A stretch of DNA of 10,322 nucleotides from Cudoniella acicularis. Lineage: Eukaryota; Ascomycota; Leotiomycetes; Helotiales; Helotiaceae. A program made the translations under genes and the position numbers. Position 1 is the first letter of the stretch; every line of letters starts with the position of its first letter. Below the pieces are notes generated by a model, which saw only the letters and a list, made by a program, of their open reading frames with translations, made no database searches and was not told where the DNA came from. The stretch covers positions 1-10,322 of the forward strand of contig JAAMPI010001811.1 in assembly GCA_013054445.1 (NCBI GenBank), read 5' to 3'. Shown one piece after another: positions 1 through 7,452 of this stretch.

Positions 1-262
1 AACGAGTTGAGAATAGCAATATTAATCATGATAAGTTACGGTTTGATATCCTCCAGGCCCTTTCCAAACATTTCTAGGCAATTAATTATCTGTTTCTATT
101 TACGTATGGTTATTAACTCCGATAATAAAATATCTCGTCCACTAGTTCTGAGCTTTATACTCTATTTCTAAATATATAGAATTCTTTTCACTTCCTTACG
201 TTCTTAAAATCCTCGAGACATTTTAACAGGATGAAAAAACCAATTTTCAACACTTCCTTCAC
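1..262. other. Intergenic sequence downstream of the HET-like locus
   Basis: This AT-rich stretch follows the stop codon of the minus-strand gene and probably holds its 3' untranslated region and terminator. CpA and TpG are present at normal levels, so it is not part of the RIP-damaged block. I see no second gene, RNA gene or clear repeat here. A specific polyadenylation site cannot be chosen by eye. Confidence 0.5.
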
Positions 263-1343
263 CTAATACACCTCACCAACATCCACGAAATGATTTTCCA
301 CCACAAGCTCCTTCTCAACTCTTAGAGACCTAAGCCTAACAAGTCTCACTTCCGCCTGCGTAGCAAACTCCTCAACATAAGCTGCCAAGCCCAGCGACTT
401 CAGAATGACCTTCTCAGAACTCATCCAAGATTCCAAGTGAAAATCATGCCAGTCCCTATAAAAATTATAGCAATCAGACCAAGTAGCCCCTATTTCTCCC
501 TCGAGCAAAATATCCCAGTGGATCTCGGTATTCTGCATTTTCTGGACCTCGGGATAGCGCGCCTTCCACTGGTAGCACGAATGCGCATACTTCACCGTCA
601 CGATATCCAGCCAGACATTTCTGGCGTCTATCCTGGCCAACTTGCGAGAGAATCGCCGCCGTGAGGAGGTAATCATTCCGTGGCATTTGAGCGAAGGCAG
701 CAGCGAGAACACGCTCGTAGTGCGACATGATATATCTCAGATCTGCGATCTTCTCGATGGTGAAGACGCCGCCGAGGAGCGCGAGGATGGTGGGCGTGAA
801 GCCCGACGACCAGATCCACTTGCACATCATGTGGAAGCCGGTGTCGCCTTGCCTGTCCACTTTGCACAGAGGGTCGACATTGATGTAAGTGATGAGTGTG
901 GGATTGTGCTTGAAGTGCCGCACCTCGCATAAGATCCACGGCCTCCGCATGATCTTCACAATGTGATTCTGCCTGGGGTCATAATAAGCCGCCATGAATG
1001 GAATCCTGTGGTACAGCTCTGTGAACTCCTTGATCTTTTTCGACTTCTCGGCATCGGGGTGGCTTTGATCGATGGAAATGGTGTCGACGAAGAGGTATTC
1101 GATGCCGATTTTCTTGGCGTGCTGGAGGACACCACAGGCGTTGCGAGAGCCGAAGAGCCCGTCTTTGTCGTCCCAGCGCCAGGAGAGAATCGCGATCTTA
1201 GATATGTCTTTCATTGGTAGTGTTATGGTTTCCGTGGAGAGGCTTGGCGGTTTTCCCGTCGGACATGATGCACTCTTGAGTAAGAGTGTCTCGTTGAAGT
1301 CTTGGATAGCAAAGACTCGTCACTCTGATGTAGGTTCAGTCAT
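263..1343 (-). pseudogene. HET-domain-like protein gene, broken by a nonsense codon and a frame change
   Basis: The minus-strand reading opens at the ATG at 1343-1341, meets TGA at 1322-1320 (codon 8), then stays open. An in-frame Met at 1214 is the longest uninterrupted start, but the roughly 40 codons above it read as protein (RVFAIQDFNE, then LLLKSASCP), so I favour 1343 as the ancestral start. Numbered from the 1214 Met, ILSWRWD (residues 9-15), YLFVDTISIDQ (40-50) and RPWILCEVR (91-99) match in order the HET-domain signatures LSYCWG, LWIDxxCIDQ and RGWTLQE. HET proteins act in fungal self/non-self recognition and cell death. Near 630-645 the frame breaks: the first frame runs on to 474 with unlike sequence, while the next frame (LARIDARNVWLDIVT onward) continues to TAG at 263-265. 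The shift equals one extra or two missing bases. An 85-nt GT-AG intron ending just before ACGCC would also fit, but would remove plausible coding sequence. HET assignment is moderate; the break is seen directly, though sequencing error is possible. Confidence 0.6.
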
Positions 1344-1849
1344 CTTCAAAAAACTGGAAAGCCTAAAAAATTGACTAAACGGTAAGAATGGCTGATTGTT
1401 TTAGAAATTAGAAATCTTCGGTAGTTTAGACAGATCTGATAAGAAAAGCGGAACTCAAGATATGAATGAGTACTTTTGGAGATGTTGGTCGAGTATAACT
1501 TCTAAGCTGTGACGTGGCAATAGCTGGCGTTTCTTGTAAGGGCTGATGATAGCCGTAGGTCACTTTTAAGAGGCCTTGTCGAGTCTTTACCACCTACCCC
1601 CTTTTCGGGACATTCGCTTATGCTTACCTAAAACGAAATATTTGTTACCAATTACGAGTTTAGAAACGATCATGCTATTCCTTATAAATATTGTGTTTGT
1701 TTTCAACTCGTTAATTTATTAGATAGTGGTGAAGATAGGAACTGTACTTATAACTTGTTCCTGGCCTCTTTCCTATTAACTAAGTATGCTTTACCGTATA
1801 GACTATACCTTACAGCTTAAGGATATACGATGACTATAAACGGCTGATT
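1344..1849. other. Intergenic region and presumed promoter of the HET-like locus
   Basis: This stretch lies upstream of the minus-strand gene and keeps normal CpA/TpG content until about 1850, where the RIP-type composition begins. I see no open frame worth calling, no clear TATA box and no repeat. A run of CCCC followed by TTTT near 1597-1605 resembles a fungal stress element but is too short to claim. Confidence 0.5.
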
Positions 1850-2126
1850 ATATATTACCGAGAGATAGTTAGATACTTATATAATCGGTTCTATAGGCTA
1901 TATATAATAAAATTATATATAAATTTAGTATTTTTAACTTTAGTTATAAAATATTTAGCTTTTAGGTTTAAATATTCTAATATAAAAAAGAACTAAGATA
2001 GTTTTATAAAACTAAATAAAAACCTAAGAAAATTAAAAGATTATTAACTTTTATTTTATTTATAAACGAAATAAAAATAATAGTATTATATTAAAATATT
2101 TTTTAAATATTTTAAAGGTTAGTCTT

Positions 2127-2203
2127 AACCCTTAACCCGGACCCGGACCCGGACCCGGACCCTTACCTAATCCCTTACCTAGACCTAGACCCTAACCTCG
2201 ACT
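2127..2203. repeat. Telomere-like hexamer tract with CCCGGA variant repeats
   Basis: CTTAACCC-type words lead into four exact CCCGGA hexamers (2136-2159) plus a partial one, then degenerate CCTTACCTAATCCC and CCTAGACCCTAACC words. A canonical CCCTAA (fungal telomere unit on the C strand) occurs at 2190-2195 and TTAACCC at 2132-2138. It reads as a short, degenerate, interstitial telomere-like repeat. It may equally be an unrelated hexamer microsatellite. Confidence 0.6.
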
Positions 2204-2229
2204 TATATTAAAAGGTTCCCTTTAAGGGT

Positions 2230-2750
2230 CTCTTAAGGGACTATCTTAGGGTCGGACGTTAGGTAGAACGTTAGGTTAGTTACCCTTTAAAGAGTAAACA
2301 CTCTTCGGGTTAGACCTTAGGTAACACTTAGGGTCGGACGTTAGGTCGGATATTAGGTCGGACGTTAGGTTACTTACCTTTATAGTCTGAAGACCCTTCG
2401 GGTTAGACCTTAAATAACACTTAGGGTCGGACGTTAGGTTACTTACCTTTATAGTCTTAAGACTCTTCGGGTCAGACCTTAGGTCGGTCTCTCTTAGAGC
2501 CTTAAGACCCTTCGGGTTAGACCTTAGATAATACTTAAAGTCGGACGTTAAGTTACTTACTTATAAAAAGAATAAGACTCTTCGGGTTAGACTTTAGATA
2601 AGACATTAGGTTAGACGTTAGGTCGGACTTAGGTTAGTCTCTTATATATAGACAACTTAGCTTAGGGTTATACGTTAGGTTAGACTTAGGTTAGTCTCTT
2701 ATATATAAAGAACTTAGCTTAAGGTCGGACGTTAGGTCGATTATCTTTTA
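2230..2750. repeat. Degenerate satellite of about 70 bp built from TTAGG-like words
   Basis: Two words recur through this stretch. GTCGGACGTTAGG-like words lie at 2251, 2333, 2357, 2426, 2540 and 2724. TTCGGGTTAG (or one-base variants) lies at 2304, 2397, 2466, 2511 and 2581. The spacings of the second word are 93, 69, 45 and 70 bp, so the basic unit is near 70 bp with internal duplications and deletions. The unit carries almost no CpA or TpG. No coding frame is evident. It adjoins the telomere-like hexamers, which suggests subtelomeric or heterochromatic origin. Confidence 0.8.
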
Positions 2751-2764
2751 TTTTAGATTTCTAG

Positions 2765-2885
2765 TTAATATATTAAGCCTTTAGCCTAAGGTCCTTCTTT
2801 AGGTTATTTAATAGGTTAATATATTAATAACTTAATAAATTAATATATTAAAAATTAAATAAATTAATATATTAATAACTTAGAT
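2765..2885. repeat. 24-bp AT-only tandem repeat with palindromic core
   Basis: The palindrome TTAATATATTAA is found exactly at 2765-2776, 2816-2827, 2840-2851 and 2864-2875. The last three are spaced by exactly 24 bp. A further perfect copy lies at 3159-3170, beyond the inserted LTR, and an imperfect one at 2927-2938, so the repeat field was probably one block before that insertion. Confidence 0.8.
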
Positions 2886-2961
2886 TATTTTAACTCTTTC
2901 TATTATAGTTAGGCTTAGATATTATCTTAATATATTATAGGCCTAGTTTATTCTTATCTTT

Positions 2962-3137
2962 TGTCACGGAGTTGGTTCACGTGACCTGTTCTACACGTGA
3001 CGGCGCTAGGCCTAAGCGAGGTTCGGGCAGAGGTTAAATACGTGGCAGCTTCTCCCTTTCCCTTCTTCTCTTCTTCGTCGATTATTCTAAGTAATAGAGC
3101 ACTGTTTACTTGACGTCTGCCTGACTGCTCTATAACA
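2962..3137 (+). mobile_element. Solo LTR, copy A, largely free of RIP
   Basis: A 176-bp element begins TGTCACGG and ends CTATAACA, so it has canonical TG...CA ends. It is flanked by a perfect 5-bp duplication TCTTT at 2957-2961 and 3138-3142. It contains two CACGTG sites (2978-2983, 2994-2999), a TATA-like GGTTAAATA (3032-3040) and a following pyrimidine-rich stretch, in the usual order of an LTR promoter in plus orientation. Unlike its surroundings it keeps many CpA and TpG dinucleotides. No internal retrotransposon sequence accompanies it. A second copy at 7046-7222 confirms it as a dispersed family. The short length would also suit a small non-autonomous (TRIM/SMART-like) LTR element. The parent family is not identified. 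Confidence 0.88.
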
Positions 3138-3195
3138 TCTTTTAGCTTATTTAATAAATTAATATATTAAAAACTTAGCTTAAGATAACTCTTTA

Positions 3196-3267
3196 GGTCT
3201 AGCTTAAGGTAAGCCTTCGGGTTAGGGTCTAGATTAGGGTAAGCCTTCGGGTTAGGGTCTAGCTTAA
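3196..3267. repeat. 30-bp tandem repeat, about 2.4 copies
   Basis: GGTCTAG words recur every 30 bp (about 3197, 3227, 3257) and TTCGGGTTAG recurs at 3216 and 3246. The same TTCGGGTTAG word is the anchor of the 70-bp satellite at 2230-2750, so the two arrays probably share ancestry. Confidence 0.8.
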
Positions 3268-3272
3268 GTTCG

Positions 3273-3502
3273 ACCTATATATATTTAATATCTTTACTTT
3301 CTTTACTTCTAACTCTTTATCTTACTATTCTTTCTTTTTCTTATCTTTCTTCTTCTTATCTTTCTATTTCTTATTCTTTTCTTTTTATTCGATTCTTTTC
3401 TTATTCTTTTCTCTTATTCTTTATTTAATCTCTTATTCTTTCTTTATCTTTTCTTCTTCTCTCTTTATTTTTATATACTCTCTTTCTTACCTACCCTCTA
3501 AA
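3273..3502. repeat. 230-bp polypyrimidine tract with a single G
   Basis: Over 230 bases the plus strand is almost entirely T and C with mostly isolated A. The only G is at 3391. Units such as TTCTTATC and TTTCTTATTC recur irregularly. The complementary strand is a long purine tract. This is low-complexity sequence and no gene is supported. Confidence 0.85.
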
Positions 3503-3589
3503 GCCTCTTTATCTATTTCTCTCTAAGGCTTATTATCTAACTTAGGGCTATACTTAAGGCTAGGCTTCGGTTAATAAGTTACTTAACTT

Positions 3590-3795
3590 CGGTCGACTAG
3601 TTATCTAACTTCGGGTTAATACGTAACTTAACTTAACTATTTACTTTTAGCTCCCTTAGTTACCTAACCTACCTAGCTACCTTATTACTTACTTATTTAA
3701 CTATATTAACTAGTTATCGGACTTTTTAGTTACTTAACTTATTTATTTAACTATACTAACTAGTTATTTAACCTCTTAGTTACCTAACTCTCTTA
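3590..3795. repeat. Degenerate direct repeats around ACTAGTTAT
   Basis: ACTAGTTAT occurs at 3596, 3709 and 3759. Each copy is followed by variants of TTAGTTACYTAAC, and the last two copies are also preceded by TTATTTAACTATA. The spacings of 113 and 50 bp suggest a 50-60 bp unit with one internal divergent copy. It is heavily RIP-mutated and its origin is unknown. Confidence 0.55.
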
Positions 3796-3799
3796 ATAT

Positions 3800-4250
3800 A
3801 TCCCTTTATAACTATCCGACTTATACCGGCTAATATTCGGATATACTTAAGTATATACGTAAAAAGTATCCTAAGAAGCCTTATATAGCCCTATAGCTAT
3901 AGCCTCTAGGCCTTACACCTTGCCTTATATATACTATAGCCTATCGCGGAGACTAGAGTTAAGACTTATAGCGTTAAGATTTATAATATCTTAAATAGAT
4001 CGAAGATATTAACCTTATTATATTATAAAACTTAACTTATCTTACCTCTTAAAGCGCCGACCTTTAGCCTAGAACTACCTAGCCTACTAAGCCTTTCCTA
4101 GGGCCTATAGACTAGTTAATACGCTAGGCTATAGCCGACTCAGAACCTCTCTAAACGCTACGCTAAGACCTTCTCTCTAGGAATATAAAAGGCCCCGACT
4201 CGGTTCCGAATTATAAGGAGGAGGCGTTAGTAGGCAAAGAAGTCACGTGT
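3800..4250 (+). pseudogene. Possible decayed reading frame, unknown family
   Basis: One plus-strand frame reads as a plausible but stop-riddled protein. It includes a lysine-rich segment (SDILKYIRKKYPKKPY near 3840-3890), and further on several segments would become proline- and glutamine-rich if TAA/TAG are taken as former CAA/CAG and CTA/CTT as former CCA/CCT. All interruptions are TAA or TAG. No domain is recognised. Because RIP-like composition can create pseudo-coding patterns, this is weak. It could be the first ORF of a transposon or chance. Confidence 0.22.
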
Positions 4251-4520
4251 AGCAGGAAAAAGATTTAGTATAGAACTAATCTCTAGCCCCGAGGGGTCTA
4301 GAGAAGCCCCCTTTTTATTAGCTATCTGCCACCGACGGGGGTCCGATGCNAAGACCTAATGATAATAGAAATCAATAGTATTATCTGGCATCCCGTGCCA
4401 CGTATCAAGTGCCCTAGAACTATGATCCTAGATGTCGGAGGTTTGCTACCGACATTATTCCGGACATCCGCCGACGATCTAAGCCACGTGACGGACGCCC
4501 CCTTATAAGTAAGCGAACCA
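4205..4520. other. Less-mutated island inside the RIP block, possible LTR fragment
   Basis: Over about 300 bp CpA and TpG reappear (for example at 4326, 4381-4412 and 4433-4455) and GC rises. Two CACGTG sites lie at 4244-4249 and 4485-4490. A candidate LTR-like start, TGTCGGAGG at 4433, is followed by CCGACA at 4449-4454 (inverted repeat of TGTCGG) and a TATA-like CCCTTATAAG at 4500-4509. No matching second end or target duplication could be found, so the element is not delimited. One ambiguous base lies at 4350. Confidence 0.5.
4280..4304. repeat. Short inverted repeat (hairpin)
   Basis: TCTCTAGCCCC (4280-4290) and GGGGTCTAGAGA (4293-4304) pair along their whole length with one bulged base and a 2-base centre. 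In DNA it would form a cruciform rather than a normal fungal terminator. Its role is unknown. Confidence 0.6.
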
Positions 4521-5360
4521 TATCACAATTTTATAGCTACCTATTATAATAATACTAGGACTTTCTCTTAGTTATTATAAGGTCTTTACTACTATTAAAA
4601 TAACTAAAAATTATTAGTAATTTTCTTTTAAGTTATAGATCTTTCTTATCTACCTATCGATATTAAATATACGTTCTAGACATAGTATATATCTATTAAT
4701 TAATAAGATAAAAGTATTATCTTAGCTTATTCCTAGTAGATAACAAGTTTAGGCTATTATTTATAACTATATAATACTAATTTCTAAATTAGTATATAAA
4801 AATAATTTTAATCTTTATAATCTTAATAGTTTAACGAGATCTAAATAGACCTAGGTATATATAATAAGTTAGCTTAGATAATATAGGTAATATTATTAAA
4901 GATGTTCTTTAATAGGATAATAGGGTTATAGAAGCTAATATAACTTCTTAATCTAGGCCTATTAGGAATAAACCTTCTTCTATATCTTATTAAATATAAT
5001 AAGATTCTAGTTAGAGTAATATATATTATATTAAGTTATTATTATATTAAAGTAAGTAGATCTCTCTTAATAGTTAAAAGAGTAATAGTTAAATAAGTTA
5101 TAGCTTTATATCTTATAGGTTTATAGGAATATATTACTCGTAATATAGTATTTAACGCTTTTAGCTAAAGGACTTAAAATATTATAGCTTATTAGAATTA
5201 TAGATTAAATAACACGTTTTATTTATATCTATTAAGATTCTTATTAAATATTAATAATCTAGGCCTACTTAAAGAGTTAGCTTATTAGAAGATATTATAT
5301 TAAATAGGCTATATAACCTTTATTAATAGTAAGTAGGTATATAGTTATATATATTATAGT
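4521..5360. other. Heavily RIP-mutated stretch, no recognisable gene
   Basis: This 840-bp stretch is extremely AT-rich with almost no CpA or TpG. Plus-strand frames show runs of tens of codons between TAA/TAG stops, so it may be a decayed transposon interior, perhaps that of the element starting near 4433. I recognise no retrotransposon or transposase motif. A perfect 10-bp inverted repeat (ATACTAATTT and its complement, 2-bp centre) lies at 4774-4795. Confidence 0.5.
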
Positions 5361-5460
5361 AGGGAAGTTAGTCGGTCGCTAGGTAGTCACGTGGTTCGTA
5401 GACACGTGATCTAGGTAAAGGAGGATAAAAGACGTGTTCTTAGATAGCTTAGCTTCCTGT
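5361..5460 (+). promoter_or_regulatory. Promoter-like island with paired CACGTG sites, possible LTR remnant
   Basis: Two CACGTG sites lie at 5388-5393 and 5403-5408, 15 bp apart. They are followed by a TATA-like GAGGATAAAAGACGTG at 5421-5436. LTR copy A has the same order and similar spacing: CACGTG at 2978 and 2994, then GAGGTTAAATACGTG from 3030. The island therefore looks like the U3/TATA part of a related but distinct LTR. No ends or target duplication were found. Confidence 0.45.
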
Positions 5461-5590
5461 CTTTAAGTTAAATTAATATCTATTTAAACTTTCTTTCTTT
5501 TAAATTATATCTATTCTTTTATAATAATAACCTATATAAGGATAATAGTAATTAGAATATAGCCCTATATCCTATTATCTCTTTATTAAA

Positions 5591-5618
5591 ATTAGAATTA
5601 GAATTAGAATTAGAATTA
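5591..5618. repeat. ATTAGA microsatellite
   Basis: The hexamer ATTAGA is repeated four full times plus a partial copy. It is perfect, although it lies in heavily mutated DNA. Confidence 0.9.
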
Positions 5619-5635
5619 AATTATTATTATATCTA

Positions 5636-5850
5636 AGAAAGTTATCTTCTAAATTATTATCTACTTAAGAGAAAGATATCTTCTAAATTATCGAGTCTCT
5701 TATAAATTATCGTTTACTAATAAAATAGTATTTTCCCTTTTAAGTCGTCTATTATCGTAGCCTATTCTTATAAATCGTCGTCCGCCTAAGAGAAAGGTAT
5801 CTTACGAATCGTCGTCTACCTAGATAGTATTTCCTTCTTTCGAATCGTTA
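5636..5850. repeat. Degenerate direct repeats of about 36 bp
   Basis: Variants of AAATTATCGTCTAC followed by AAGAGAAAGRTATCTTC recur several times (about 5640-5690 and again 5770-5850). Copies differ mostly by C/T changes, as RIP would leave. They may be a repeat-coding part of a decayed ORF or a minisatellite. The exact unit was not resolved. Confidence 0.45.
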
Positions 5851-6070
5851 TCTACTACTATAGTAGTTAGGCCTCTTTTTAAGTCGAGCTTCTATTATAG
5901 TCGTATTCTTTTCTCTTCTTCGATTTAACGACCTATTATTACGAATTAGGATACTATATATAGGCCTAGGCCTAAGGCTCGGCTACGACTAATAGGAACA
6001 GTATAGAGAACCGGGGTCCTAAGTCACGAGGGTCACGTGATAAGTCATATGACCTAAGCGAACCGACGGA

Positions 6071-6139
6071 GTCGATCGTCGACCGAGTCGACCGAGTCGA
6101 CTTACCGAGTCGACGGGATCGGTCGTCGACCGCGTCGAC
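6071..6139. repeat. GTCGAC palindrome array
   Basis: Six perfect GTCGAC palindromes start at 6078, 6087, 6096, 6109, 6125 and 6134, with a one-base variant GTCGAT at 6071. Spacings of 9, 9, 13, 16 and 9 bp show a CGAGTCGAC unit. Located just upstream of a TATA box, it resembles a cluster of transcription-factor sites. The factor is unknown. Confidence 0.85.
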
Positions 6140-6157
6140 TAGTAGGGTAGGGAGATC

Positions 6158-6165
6158 TATATAAG
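6158..6165 (+). promoter_or_regulatory. TATA box of the Gypsy-type element
   Basis: TATATAAG lies 19 bp after the GTCGAC array and upstream of gag, as expected for the core promoter of an LTR. It contains no CpA or TpG, so RIP would have left it unchanged. Confidence 0.55.
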
Positions 6166-7045
6166 TAGAGGGATTTCTTTACTAGATAAGAGCTTTATAC
6201 TTAACTTACTTTAGTAATCTTATATTATACTTTAGTTATCCTTACTTATAATATACTAAGCTTCTTAGTTAATAACTACTAATAAGATCGTAACGTCTAT
6301 ACTTCTATACTACTAATCCGATAGACCTTTTACTTACCTAAGATACTAACTTTAGTTAAGTAGACCTAGTTCTATTATACTTTAAATACTAGCTTTAAAA
6401 TAAAGTATTACGATAGCTTTATAATAACCTTATAAAGACGCGACTACTAGTTAAGAGACTAGTAGTGTTAACCCTATAACGATTAATCGTCTAAATACTA
6501 ATCTAGATATAGACGACGACGACGATATATCTAATATACTAGTTACCTTAGTTAAGGTCAAGGCTAACGAAGGGCTAAAGGTCTCTTTACTAGATAAGTA
6601 TTATAATAAGCGAGTAGACCTTAAGACGTTTATTATATAGATATAAGTTTATTTTTAATTCTATAATAACAAGTTTAAGATATAAGACGCCTATAGTATC
6701 TAGGTAGCTTTATACCTTCGTAAAGAAGTAGCTTAATAGATCGAACTATTTCTAAGGAACTATCTTAACAAGCTAGCTAGCTAGAGGATAGATATAAGTA
6801 GAAGAATCTTTAGGTCTTTTAAAGGCTTTAAGACTAAGATTTAAAGAACGTTTAGGGATATTAATAAAAAGAAGACGGCCGAGTAGGCCCTATTTAAACT
6901 ATACTAGACTAAAAGAGCTATAGAATATATAACTAAATTCTAGAGGCTTATAATAAAGACTAGATAGGATATTAAAGCGCTAATAAGCTATTATAATAAA
7001 GGACTAAAAGATAATATAAAAGATAAACTTATTAGGTTTAACTAT

Positions 7046-7222
7046 TATTATAGAGTTAGTTTATATGACCTGTTCTATACGTGACGGCGCTAGGCCTAAG
7101 CGAGGTTTCGGGTAGAGGTTAAATACGTAGTAGCTTCTCCCTTCCCCTTCTTCTCTTCTTTATCGATTATTCTAAGTAATAGAGTACTGTTTACTTTATG
7201 TCTACCTAAGTACTCTATAACA
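7046..7222 (+). mobile_element. Solo LTR, copy B, RIP-mutated and nested in gag
   Basis: This 177-bp copy aligns end to end with the LTR at 2962-3137, with 22 substitutions and one inserted T. Nineteen of the 22 are C-to-T or G-to-A going from copy A to copy B, which is the RIP direction. Its TG start has become TA, while the ACA end is kept. A perfect 5-bp duplication ACTAT flanks it at 7041-7045 and 7223-7227. Removing the LTR and one ACTAT rejoins the gag reading in frame (TTT AAC TAT then TAG CCT AAT), so it landed in an existing Gypsy element. Both former CACGTG sites are lost here. Confidence 0.9.
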
Positions 7223-7452
7223 ACTATTAGCCTAATAATACTAACGCCGTAATTAATACTAGTATATAAATCGATAACTAATTATATAAACAAATATATA
7301 ACTAGGCTAATATAAGTAAAGGTCAGTTAGGTTATAATAGTCTCTAAGATAGACGGTCTAAGAGAACCTATCCTAATAGGAGAGAAGTCGCTACTACTAA
7401 AAGGCTAGGCCTCTTGTCTAAAGAAAAGAAACAACGACTTAATAACTAGCTA

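Larger units (their letters stand above)
5990..6280 (+). mobile_element. Putative 5' LTR/promoter region of the Gypsy-type element
   Basis: This GC-richer stretch lies directly upstream of the decayed gag. In order it has a CACGTG site at 6034-6039, a dense GTCGAC array (6071-6139), a TATA box (6158-6165) and then pyrimidine-biased sequence before gag begins. That order fits U3-R-U5 of an LTR. The exact ends and primer-binding site cannot be fixed because no second LTR of this element is in the window and TG...CA ends would be RIP-altered. Confidence 0.5.

Noticed and set aside
437..1374. Several plus-strand open frames (437-664, 642-932, 963-1220, 1072-1374) and a minus-strand frame at 673-939
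   Set aside because: They overlap the minus-strand HET-like reading, have no recognisable motif and look like shadows of that gene.
2127..2750. Telomere-to-telomere fusion scar
   Set aside because: A fusion would run TTAGGG then CCCTAA. Here C-rich words come first and TTAGG words second, and neither array is a clean telomeric repeat.
2230..3270. CRISPR-like array
   Set aside because: Spacing is irregular, the spacers are themselves repetitive, there are no cas genes and the context is eukaryotic.
4280..4304. Hairpin as a transcription terminator
   Set aside because: The organism appears fungal, and an intrinsic hairpin terminator is not expected. No gene ends here.
4433..4680. Solo LTR bounded by CTAGA duplications (4428-4432 and 4676-4680)
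   Set aside because: The sequence before the second CTAGA ends in CGTT, not CA or a RIP derivative of it. A 5-base match over 250 bp can easily be chance.
4521..5360. Copia-type gag-pol interior
   Set aside because: Frames read in all plausible directions gave no zinc knuckle, integrase or reverse transcriptase motif, so no family can be named.
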